Shown here: piece after piece, positions 55,529 to 64,000 of the stretch | Layout of the letters: each line of letters opens with the position of its first letter | Position numbering within the stretch: the stretch's first letter is position 1 | From: Emmonsiellopsis sp. PD_33 | Lineage: Eukaryota; Ascomycota; Eurotiomycetes; Onygenales; Ajellomycetaceae | DNA: 64,000 nucleotides | Direction: 5' to 3' | Assembly (NCBI GenBank): GCA_032988165.1 | Contig: JANTQF010000100.1 | Location: 47,741 to 111,740, forward strand | Position numbers and translations under genes: made by a program | The notes under the pieces: generated by a model | What the model saw: the letters and a program-made list of their open reading frames with translations, nothing else | Told to the model about the DNA's origin: nothing | Database searches by the model: none

Positions 55529-56629
55529 CTCCCGCCCTTCATCTCCCTTATTCCCCCCTGCGTGAACCAAGCACCTCTCATTTTGCCAGCCCGTCCATCA
55601 CTCGCTTGCTAAATCCCTTTCAGGGACTATATATACCCATCACTATTCTGCATGCGCTTCTTATTAAGTCGCAACCTTTATAATTCCCTCACTACCGTCA
55701 TTCGCTGACCGACTGGAAAGTCCCCCATGTTCATTATACTTTTTTTGAATGGTTTTGCAATGATTCATGAAACTATATTTTATGACGCTCATTCATTTTT
55801 GGTATTTTATATTTGTGTTCGTCAAACCAGCCAGCCAGTCAGCTGCCCAGTACATAACATTACCCGTCTATAATTCCCTGTCTGTCATAATAGATTGACT
55901 TCGGTGGTCGGGAGCGATGGTGGTGGTGGCTACATGATTTCAAGTCCGGATATCAACATTCTTTTGTCACATTCTTTTTCCATTTGGTATTAGCGGTTTC
56001 CATGCTCATTTGCTTTTTTGTTGTTTGCACTTTGGCCTACTTTCTACATTTTTATTTCTCTTCTATTTATTTGTTATATACACATATCTCTATGCTTTAT
56101 AATATTTGTACCTTAATTTCTTCCCTTTTTGTCTTGGAATCTTGCACGTTTCACGCATGGCTCATTCATTGTTTGCTTGATAGAGAGTGGGTGGGTTGAG
56201 TGAGTATGGATGAGGACTGTCCTATTCCTTCACATCGGATTTGGTTGGAAAATTCACTGCTTACAGGGAATCTGTATCTACTGCAGGGCTTGTGATATAC
56301 CCAAATCACCCAACCTAGCCACCAGTCAAGATCTATCCGCTGCATCCGCATCTTTAACTTTATCTTCGCCCAACGGGATCGCTCGGGGACGATACAGAGT
56401 ATGGTAGGTTGGGTTAGGTAATCAGGGGAGGTCCTCTTTCCTGAGATCAGTTGAATGCCACATTACTTTACTCTCGTGACATTGCTTTTCTGCTCTGCTC
56501 CATCCAACGGACTCTTGGTAAGTGCTTGTCCTTCCCCTTACATCCCACGCAAATGTGCTTGCACCGTGTTTGAACCGTTCCCATGCTGCCCCGTCCTAAC
56601 CCGTGTATAGAGTGTAGATACGGCTCGAG
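55529..56629. other. Intergenic region between the TBC and caspase-like genes
   Basis: About 1.1 kb, T-rich from 55980 to 56170 on the plus strand, with no domain-bearing ORF. Confidence 0.5.
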
Positions 56630-58123
56630 ATGGACCACTCAACGTTCCAGGGCGGGGAAGGGAGTGGCTCCCTTCCCCATAAAAACTCCCAGTTTCGTTC
56701 GAAAGATCTGAGTGGTCCAGAATCCCTAAATGGGGGGAAATGTTACTATCTTGTTGTTTGTGGGTGCGACAAGCCGCAAAGCCACTGGATATTCTCCGAC
56801 TTCATGGGATACTGCTACCTGCTCAAGGAACAGGGCATTGAAGGTGATTTCCTTAACTGTATGGATCTCGACGCAGCGTTCGGATTACTATCGATGGATA
56901 ATATCTCCTCCCTCACATTTGGTCAGGGACGAGAGGGAGAAGGCCCTCTGCTACGATATTCCAGATCGCAACACGCATCTCGACAATGCTTCTTCCGACA
57001 GGTGGAGCCCGATGCCATCCTTCAAGAACTCGCAGACTGGGTCAGGACGAAAGCGGGTGTGGCCGTACCAGGTGACGTCATCAACATTATCCTGGAGAGT
57101 CATGGTTCTCGACACAGAATCCAAATGGGAACAAAATGGCTAACTCGGGAAGATTCTACTATGTTGTGCAACGAATTCAAGCAAGGCGTGCAGGTAAATT
57201 TTATAACAGGCGCTTGCTATTCTGGTATATTTATAGATTCTACTGCAAGTGAAAGCCAGAAAGACAGGTGGGCTTCGTCAGCCAGTTCCGCTGCAACAAC
57301 ATTTCAAGGATCGATCAGTAACCGAATACGAAACTCGAGATATTCCCAGGCATTCGTGCAGTCCCTGTCGCGGATAATCCTACCGGGAATTCAACGAACA
57401 CGGCGCGTCACAGTTGATGACCATGACAGTTTTATGAGACGAGAAACCTACAGGTCGATTTCCGGGCTGGCACCTGGGAAAAGCGTGTACCAGTCACACA
57501 TCGAACCGACGGATCTCGCACGGCTTGTCGAGGACATGGTATTAAGAAAGAAAATTGATGTGCTATACGATCCCACTGTCACATCTAGCCGTCGAAGGGT
57601 TGAGTATCCGTCACTCGACACCGACGGGCTTAGGCGATTTCTGGATGAATCAGTCGATACTCCCGAGGAGCCGCAGCATCCGAACCTTACCCAGGTTAAG
57701 GCTGACTTGAAATCTATCCTCGTCGAGGAAAAGAAACACTGCGACCCCAATAGATACATGCCGAGCTCGGAAGCCGGTCCCTTCAATGACTTTTGGTTTC
57801 AAGACGGTCGCCCACATCGCTATCCCCATATTCTCACCCTCATGTACTGGCGTGGCCGAGTGCAAAATGCTACCAAGGACATTTTCTTCACCCTTTTTCT
57901 GCGTGGCTTGATCTCACTCGATGGATTAACGCGTCCGATAGATATGGGAGCCTACGACCCCAAGGCCGGCGACATGTTGCGCATCATCACCTGCTTCCGG
58001 GGACCGTTGGAGCAGTCCACTGTCCGAAGCCAGTGTTATGAATTTGATTTCGATGACCCGTTTCATTGGTTATCGGTGGTGATATTACGCGGACTCGAAG
58101 CCCCACGTCCGTACAGCGCTTAG
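56630..58123 (+). CDS. Caspase-fold (clan CD) cysteine-peptidase-like protein
   Basis: A single exon of 497 residues. A beta-strand and His motif, VINIILESHGSRHR (His158), and a second motif, VNFITGACYSGIF (Cys196), have the spacing and hydrophobic context of the His/Cys dyad of caspase-like and legumain-like peptidases. The N-terminal KCYYLVVCGCDKP and the following SHWIFSDFMGYCYLLKEQG fit the first strand and helix of that fold. It is not a canonical metacaspase: the prodomain and usual signature are absent. The C-terminal 250 residues (from RTRRVTVDDHD) are unrecognised. Protease activity and substrate are inferred only from the two motifs. Start: first ATG after stops, in context GAG before ATG. 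Confidence 0.62.
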   Translation: MDHSTFQGGEGSGSLPHKNSQFRSKDLSGPESLNGGKCYYLVVCGCDKPQSHWIFSDFMGYCYLLKEQGIEGDFLNCMDLDAAFGLLSMDNISSLTFGQGREGEGPLLRYSRSQHASRQCFFRQVEPDAILQELADWVRTKAGVAVPGDVINIILESHGSRHRIQMGTKWLTREDSTMLCNEFKQGVQVNFITGACYSGIFIDSTASESQKDRWASSASSAATTFQGSISNRIRNSRYSQAFVQSLSRIILPGIQRTRRVTVDDHDSFMRRETYRSISGLAPGKSVYQSHIEPTDLARLVEDMVLRKKIDVLYDPTVTSSRRRVEYPSLDTDGLRRFLDESVDTPEEPQHPNLTQVKADLKSILVEEKKHCDPNRYMPSSEAGPFNDFWFQDGRPHRYPHILTLMYWRGRVQNATKDIFFTLFLRGLISLDGLTRPIDMGAYDPKAGDMLRIITCFRGPLEQSTVRSQCYEFDFDDPFHWLSVVILRGLEAPRPYSA

Positions 58124-59185
58124 CATAGTGGTGGTGGTGGTTATGTAAGCGTAAGGGCCCGGTTAGTGATCGATTTTGCTCATGCTGTTATTTAAGTACG
58201 CACTGGTAGACGGTTATAAACAACTTCCCCTTTTGCTTTCTCTCTCTTTACTCTTTACATAATTACTGTGGTGAGCAGTATACTTGTAAATGCCCAGAGA
58301 ACCGTATCGTTAACTGTGCTATCTAAGTTCCAGTTCTATGCATTTCTTACGCAGCAAGGAGCTAGCTACTGAAAAGGGGAAGAATAAGAAGCAGGAGAAG
58401 AGCTGTAATAACCTGGTTAGCTTGTAATACTGTGCTAGGACCTCTTTAAACAACTAGCGTTCATTATGACTATTTAGAAGGTCGAAGAGAGATGGATACC
58501 ACTCAGCTGCATATATGGCTTTATTGGTTGCTGATATATAGATTATCTGTATACGGTAGTTGGTTGGTAGGAGAGTGGGTGATGGAGTGGAGTGGAGGTG
58601 TAAGAATGCGAATGGGATGGATAGAGGCAGTGTTGGATGTTAGTCGGTTGTAGTGGTAGAGCTGGCCAGGCAGGTAGGTTTGGGGAAATAGGTGTGAGGG
58701 GATGTGTGGGTGTTGGTTGATAAGAGTCAGAGTATGGATGCTCCGTTAAAACCTGAAGCAAATTCTGTTTATCATCGCGGGATAAGAGGGGAAACAGGAC
58801 GGTAAAAAGTGCAAGCAGTACTGGAAAGAGATTAGGAATGAAACAAAGCATGGAAACTTCAACAGAAGGTAGATATGTAAAAATAACTGAGATCTCAAAC
58901 TTGAACCAATCCGGGCCAAAAATGGGGGAATGCAACGTACGGGAAACTGAAAACCAGGGCGCGAGAAAGCAACTGTGGAAAACAACAGAGGGGGCATTAC
59001 ATATGATGAATAGAGAAGTACATCGGCTAACATGCATAATCCAGGTGGACGAAAAAATATAACAATTCTCATGGTATCTCGTTTACTCAGTTGCCCAATA
59101 CAAAAACACCTTTATCCCCATATCCCGTCCGATATCCATCCTTTATCTCTTCAGTGTCATACCTCATCAAAATAATAACAACGAC
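58124..59185. other. Convergent 3' region, no gene seen
   Basis: About 1 kb between the 3' ends of the caspase-like and cyclin genes. G/T-rich on the plus strand at 58555-58740. ORFs here lack domains. Confidence 0.5.
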
Positions 59186-60853
59186 TCAGGGAGGAGTTGG
59201 CGTTTGGGAAACGTCAGTTTCCATCACGGATCCCCTCCGTCCGCTATGGGGCATATAAGATTCTGTTGTGTCGGTTGCGGAGTTGAAGGAATCTAGGGGT
59301 TCCTGCTGTGGCGATTGTTGTTGCTGCTGCTGGGCAACTACTTCTCTTGCGTAGAATTCGACAAGCATTGTGCCATAGGCTTCAAGTTCTTCGACGGGGA
59401 CGGCAAGGCGGAAGTCATTGAGAAGGAGGAATTGGAGCTCGAGATGGTTGAGTTCCAGTAGGGGAAGGCCACCAACCTGGAGGTGTAAAATTGTTAGCAA
59501 GAGAATAAAATAAAGTAACAGAGGCATGGTCCCTCCCACCTTGGCATATCTGGAATTTGTATAGAAAACGTCCGAGAAAAATTTGCTTGCGCATGTCACA
59601 CCTGCGATGACGAGGCGATGGATATTAAAACTGTCAACGACAAAATAATGGGAGAGGCTGAGTGCATCCTCCTGATCTGGGTCCCTGGTGCCCAACGAAG
59701 GCGGTACTGTGTCGGGAGACATGTTCGAAGGGGGCGAGGGTGACGGAGGCCCGGTATCCCGCGCACGGACGCGTGTGGACGACGGCGGGGTTACTATAGA
59801 GCCTCGGGTGGAGGGGTGGTTTGGGGCGAGCGCCGACGGGGTGGAGGGGGAAGAGGAGGGATGAGGCCCCAAACCGTTTCTGTGCTGATCGGAGCGTTGC
59901 TGCAGACTCTGGATGAAGCCCTTGTTTACCATCTCCGTCATGCGGTCAAAATAAACAAGCAGGCTGAGGAAAACCTCGTAGGTGGTAGGACAGTACTTGT
60001 GTATGCGGCTCAGATAGCTGTGGATGGTGATGCTGGGCACGTTCTTCCCATGGAAGGCTAGCACACTGGTAGTTTGCGGGCTGATACCGGAAGCGCCATC
60101 AGGAGGCGGGATATTGCGATGTACGTGTTCGTGTTGCTGGTCATTGGTGGTGGTGATCTTGGTCAACAGGCCGGCCACCATCTCTATAATATCGGTGACG
60201 GGCATTGAGCTGATCTCATACTGACGACCGGCATCTTGGAAGCGATTGTCTGGATTCTGCAGCCGGCGGGACGAGGCCAGCACCTCCTCGTTGGCAAAGC
60301 TCCTGATATGGGAAAGATCGTGTACTTGGATGCGACTGGGCGAGGTGGCCTCAGAGCCGCCTAACGAGCGCGACGAGCAGAATGTGGGCAGCAGCCGGGG
60401 GGAAGCGGAGGAGTCGCTGTTGAGGCCCGAGGGGGTGCTAGATAAGGGAAAGCCGGCCAGATCGAAGCCCTGCGCGTGCTGGGGAGGGTGGTGGGAGTAG
60501 GAGGAGCGCTGGCGATCGGGGAGGCGGCGGGGGTCGTGAAGCGCTGTCATCGGTGCAGAGGAAGTGATGTGAGGCGCCGATGGTTGGGCAGCAGCCGGAG
60601 CATTCTGCGACGGGGGTGCAAAGGGGGGAGAGTCGGCCAACGAGTCCGTCGATGTCGATGTCGAGGAGGTGGAGGAGGAGTGCGGCTGATGCGGTGGAAG
60701 CGGATGTTGAGGAGGTTGATGTTGATGTTGATGCGAGGGACGGAAGGCGGGATCAGACACAGCAGCAGACGGCACGCTGAGCATTGTATTGTACGGGTTG
60801 CGACGGGCGTGCACAGGATCTGACGCCGCTGGGATGATGGCCACCGATCCCAT
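59186..60853 (-). CDS. Pho80-like cyclin
   Basis: Two exons (60853-59540 and 59476-59186) give 534 residues. The 63-base intron is in frame (GTGGGA donor, GCTAAC branch site, CTCCAG acceptor), so an unspliced ORF also reads through it. The N-terminal 190 residues are His/Ser/Pro-rich. The cyclin domain has EISSMPVTDIIEMVAGLLTK, VPSITIHSYLSRIHKYCPTT, VFLSLLVYFDRM, then after a Ser/Pro insert HYFVVDSFNIHRLVIAGVTC, ASKFFSDVFYTNSRYAKVGG and LPLLELNHLELQFLLLNDFR, the hallmark of the PHO80 family. Such cyclins bind Pho85-type kinases; Pho80 itself represses phosphate-acquisition genes when phosphate is plentiful. The C-terminus has a glutamine run (AQQQQQQSPQQ). Whether this is the true Pho80 orthologue or another Pho85 cyclin is not resolved. 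Confidence 0.87.
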   Translation of the reverse strand: MGSVAIIPAASDPVHARRNPYNTMLSVPSAAVSDPAFRPSHQHQHQPPQHPLPPHQPHSSSTSSTSTSTDSLADSPPFAPPSQNAPAAAQPSAPHITSSAPMTALHDPRRLPDRQRSSYSHHPPQHAQGFDLAGFPLSSTPSGLNSDSSASPRLLPTFCSSRSLGGSEATSPSRIQVHDLSHIRSFANEEVLASSRRLQNPDNRFQDAGRQYEISSMPVTDIIEMVAGLLTKITTTNDQQHEHVHRNIPPPDGASGISPQTTSVLAFHGKNVPSITIHSYLSRIHKYCPTTYEVFLSLLVYFDRMTEMVNKGFIQSLQQRSDQHRNGLGPHPSSSPSTPSALAPNHPSTRGSIVTPPSSTRVRARDTGPPSPSPPSNMSPDTVPPSLGTRDPDQEDALSLSHYFVVDSFNIHRLVIAGVTCASKFFSDVFYTNSRYAKVGGTMPLLLYFILLLTILHLQVGGLPLLELNHLELQFLLLNDFRLAVPVEELEAYGTMLVEFYAREVVAQQQQQQSPQQEPLDSFNSATDTTESYMPHSGRRGSVMETDVSQTPTPP

Positions 60854-61713
60854 ATCAAGCAGCGCGCGCGGGCGGCCAAACAGCCAAACAGCGGTGGAGG
60901 CTCAGCAGGCGAATGGGGGCGGCAAGCAGAGGCTGGTGGACAAGGGGCAGCATCGGGATAGATAGGCTTATCTAGTGCGCGGTGGCTGGGATGCCCGGAT
61001 TGCTGCGTGCGGAGTGTGCTGGACGGGGATGGCCAGCGGGTGGGGAGGCGAGGTTGAGGTTGAGGTTGGGATGAGGTTGAGGTTGAGGTGAGGTTGACGA
61101 TGGAGAGAGAGGGGCGAGCAGATGAGGAACAAAAAGAGAGCGGGCTGGGCCAGGACAACAACCACCACTCGCCGAACAGGCCACACAGGGAGATAGCAGC
61201 AGGATATTTGGGAGTTATTTGTTTCTTGGATGCTAGAATCAAGGCAGGGAGTTGGATATTCCGGTAGATCTGTTTATCTACGCCTGAGAAACGCAGGCTG
61301 GCCCACTTCGCCACAGCCCGGCCAAACACCAGCAGAAGTGGTTGACGGATATTTATCTATTTACTAATTCCTCGATCTAGGGCCGCAAAGACCAAATAAT
61401 GCAGTCTGGTATTTACTTAAATCGACTTGCCAGTTTCATTCTGCAGTCACTGTTCCAGCACTGAAGGAGACATAATTATCACCTAGTTCTCTCACGCCGC
61501 GGATATATATGTGGACCCCTCTCGGCATGCCTTTAAACTCCCGCAGAATCTACTTCGCCCGTATTAGAAATGCACAGCAAGTTGGTAGAAGTTAATGGCA
61601 ATCACAAGAAAAGGTATCTCATTTGTCTTGACCATAGGATCCGCAGCAGTATGATTAATATATCTCCCAAGAGTCCTCTCCTTGACCAGCACAGACTATC
61701 AAAAACAATCCCA
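60854..61713. other. Intergenic region, cyclin promoter side
   Basis: About 860 bases. A GAGGTTGAGGTTG-type repeat at 61050-61095 (plus) is the only structure noted. Not coding as far as I can see. Confidence 0.5.
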
Positions 61714-62736
61714 TTAGCTGGCTTTAGTTGTGCTGTACTTTTCAATCGCCAGATTGGTATCGAGCTTCCCTGCCATGAAGTTTTGGATGTTGCTCAACGT
61801 GGTCTCCGCAATGGCGTCGATAGCTTCTTTGGTCAAAAAAGCCTGGTGGCCGGTGAGGATCACGTTTGGCAGGCTAATTAACCGTTTGAGGACAGGATCC
61901 TTTATGTCATCCATTGTCGACGTCCGGAAGAACAACTCCTGCTCTCCATCATATACGTCCATGGCACAGCCTCGAATTTGGCCTTTTTCAAGAGCGTTGA
62001 TGAGGGCGGGCGTATCGATGAGGCGTCCTCGACTAGTATTCACCAAAAGGGCCCCTGGCTTCATCAGCTGCAATGTTTCCGAATTGATGACACGATCTGT
62101 CTCTGTGGTGAGCGGGCAGTGCAGACAGACAACGTCGGATAGACGAAAAATAACATCCCGTTCAACGTATTCCACTCCGATGTTCTCTAACTCTGCTTGT
62201 ACGTAGATGTCGTTTGCGATAACGTGGCAACCAAAGCCAAGCTTGAATACCTTTGCGACTGCAGCACCAATACGGCCCGTACCGACGATGCCGACGGTTT
62301 TACCGAAAAGGTCGTTCCCGACGAGGCCATTCAAATCGAAATTTCCCGACTGAACACGATCCCACGCTTTAGGGATCTTGCGATTGAGCGCTAGGAGGAT
62401 TCCAATGGTATATTCCGCAATGGCGTAGGGGGAATAGGCGGGGACTCGCATGACAGCAATGTTGTTGGCCAAGGCCGCCTTCAGATCAACGCTGTCATGT
62501 CCAGCACAGCGGAGAGTAATTAATTTGGTCCCTGAACCCGCCAGAGTCTTCAACACGCCGGCATCCACGCGGTCACCGACGAAAGTGCACACTGCCACGA
62601 AGCCCGCTGCTAACGAGACAGTATCACAGGTGAGGGGTTCGTCGAAATAGACGAGTTCATACCGAAAGGTCTCGTTGAACTTCTCGAGAGAGTGCTGCTC
62701 ATAAGCCTGGCTGCTGAAGATGGCAACCTTCATCAT
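61714..62736 (-). CDS. D-lactate dehydrogenase-type 2-hydroxyacid dehydrogenase
   Basis: A single exon of 340 residues, the family length. The enzyme reduces pyruvate or a related 2-oxoacid to the D-hydroxyacid with NADH. The NAD-binding site TVGIVGTGRIGAAVAKVFKL has the GxGxxG turn, followed by the acidic NDIY. Substrate and catalytic motifs are NTSRGRLIDTPAL (Arg), the acidic residue region GCAMDVYDGEQ, and VILTGHQAFLTKEA (His). The GHQAFLTKEA form and KITLRCAGHDSVDL-like strand are typical of bacterial LdhA-type enzymes rather than phosphoglycerate or formate dehydrogenases. No targeting signal is evident, so it is probably cytosolic. Two adjacent ATGs begin the frame (MMK). A substrate other than pyruvate cannot be excluded. 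Confidence 0.88.
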   Translation of the reverse strand: MMKVAIFSSQAYEQHSLEKFNETFRYELVYFDEPLTCDTVSLAAGFVAVCTFVGDRVDAGVLKTLAGSGTKLITLRCAGHDSVDLKAALANNIAVMRVPAYSPYAIAEYTIGILLALNRKIPKAWDRVQSGNFDLNGLVGNDLFGKTVGIVGTGRIGAAVAKVFKLGFGCHVIANDIYVQAELENIGVEYVERDVIFRLSDVVCLHCPLTTETDRVINSETLQLMKPGALLVNTSRGRLIDTPALINALEKGQIRGCAMDVYDGEQELFFRTSTMDDIKDPVLKRLISLPNVILTGHQAFLTKEAIDAIAETTLSNIQNFMAGKLDTNLAIEKYSTTKAS

Positions 62737-63882
62737 AAAGGATTGTACCGTTGAAAAGGAGAAGGCGGTTTAGTCAATATATAGATGATGTGGCCTCACT
62801 GGCTTCCAACGTCAGGGCGGGGGGGTATTGCAGGGTCGACACGACGGCCGGATGGAGAGATTGAGGTTAATGTCGACGCCCAGCATTTTGGGCCATGACA
62901 AGAGCCATTGCATGCAATTGTTGGCCGAGGTTTCAGAGAGCTCCCCGCCTTACCTTGTCAAAGCTGGAGGCCTAGCCTTTTGGAGGCCAGGAAAGCTCGA
63001 TAGACGTCATAATAGCACCAGCATTCACTACGAGCAGAAACATCTCTCTTTCCAGCTGACGTTTGTTGATATTGCAGCCATATATGCAAAAAACTGCTTC
63101 GAATTGTCGCTGGCCTTTGGCTGATCCATGTCATTTATTTCTTCGGGGGTTGGACGGCACGGACTTGGTAGAACCTGGGAATAGAGCTGGAATCAACGAG
63201 ACGAGTCAAGGAAGTGAATTAACTCATCTTGGGACTTCCCTGGAATACCTGGCGTATCTATCGCCTTGGTGAGCATCTGGACCGGGGGGTGGTTAGGAAC
63301 TTGAATGTCACAGGTGGAAGAATTAACCATATATTAAGACAAATGACGTTCCAAGGCGCCGTCGGCAACAGTGTCATCGGTATCCAATCCGCGCGTTGAA
63401 GAGAGCATCCAGGGTTGAACAGTGTTCTTGTTGATGTTGAAGCCGAAGAAGCGTGCAGGGATCGGCTAACTATCGGAGGCTTGTCGGCCCGGCCCTTCAC
63501 GGCTTACCTAACCACTCGTCCTCGTCCTCCTGATCCTGTCATTATCAACCATACCGGAATCTAGTGGCATTTTTCAACGCCGGATTTACGGTTGATCCGC
63601 CGTCTATATAGATACACAGTTAACTGACCGTCAACCAACTGTCAACTTCCAATTAAACAGTCAGTTGATGGTTAAATCATATAAAATGTTAACCAAACCG
63701 TAGATTTTAATAGACATTTTATATATTAAATGGTAGGGAATGAATTGACAGTCTATATATCTTAACGTCAAGTAGAATCTTGACCTAGTAGTTGAATTAA
63801 CTGCCCACCTGCCTGGCAGAGCCTCCTTCCTCCCTTCTCCATCTCCCATCCCCTATCTTCTCTTGATTTGAAGCTTCAAATC
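62737..63882. other. Gene-free region upstream of the dehydrogenase
   Basis: About 1.1 kb. A stretch rich in AGTTGAC/GTCAACT-type words lies at 63620-63800. No ORF has a recognisable domain. Confidence 0.5.
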
Positions 63883-64000
63883 TGCCTGCTAACCTGCTAC
63901 TAACCTGCTACTAACCTGCTACTAACCTGTACTTACCTGCCTGCTACTAACCTGCCTGCTAACCTACATACTGACCTACATACTGACCTGCTAACCTGCT
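63883..64000. repeat. Tandem repeat of about 11 bases, continues past the window edge
   Basis: Units of the form ACCTGCTACTA repeat in register at 63891-63930, then degenerate into ACCTGCCTGCTA and ACCTACATACTG variants up to the edge. Read directly from the sequence; total length unknown because it is cut by the window end. Confidence 0.85.

Noticed and set aside
1..64000. CRISPR arrays, bacterial operons, prophage or biosynthetic cluster
   Set aside because: No regularly spaced identical repeats, no bacterial-type genes, and no PKS, NRPS, terpene or transporter grouping was seen.

Overview
The window is nuclear DNA from a filamentous ascomycete, most likely an Aspergillus- or Penicillium-like member of the Eurotiales. 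The basis is dense genes on both strands, introns of about 45-90 bases with GTANGT donors and CTAAC-like branch sites, and recognisable fungal orthologues. I did not assign a species.

Left part (1-18.8 kb) is ordinary core genome: the 5' end of a probable mitochondrial protein, ribosome-assembly factor RRS1, a RhoGAP protein, the Rab geranylgeranyltransferase beta subunit (BET2), a conserved zinc-finger protein of unknown role, mismatch-repair MSH3, ribosomal protein S28 and the histidine-pathway enzyme HIS1. HIS1 has a GC-AG intron and a Gcn4/CpcA-type TGACTCA site upstream.

Middle part (18.8-39.9 kb) is gene-poor and accessory. It holds a 600-residue Ser/Arg/Pro repeat protein of unknown function. 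Downstream of it on the same strand is an array of short exon-like cassettes that resemble one another and are each bounded by splice-site consensus (20096-21248). I consider this the least explained structure in the window. Then come a 4.5 kb stretch without a recognisable gene, a secreted alpha-carbonic anhydrase, a NEDD8/Ulp1-type protease with a 15-base microexon, an F-box-like protein with a nearby relic, an SRPK-like kinase, and a decayed AGC kinase-ankyrin gene. The kinase-ankyrin gene has lost its N-terminus, catalytic residues and reading frame, and it ends in a dispersed repeat that recurs inverted at 46.8 kb.

Right part (39.9-64 kb) returns to core genes: a large DH-BAR-SH3 RhoGEF, telomerase reverse transcriptase (six exons), a TBC-domain protein lacking both usual catalytic fingers, a caspase-fold protein, a Pho80-like cyclin and a D-lactate-dehydrogenase-type enzyme. 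A short tandem repeat runs off the right edge.

The genes do not form one pathway or a biosynthetic cluster. Small-GTPase regulators (RhoGAP, RhoGEF, TBC, Rab prenylation) and genome-maintenance genes (MSH3, TERT) recur, but this looks like coincidence of core gene order. All exon boundaries were read by eye and checked for phase; no alignment or database search was run.
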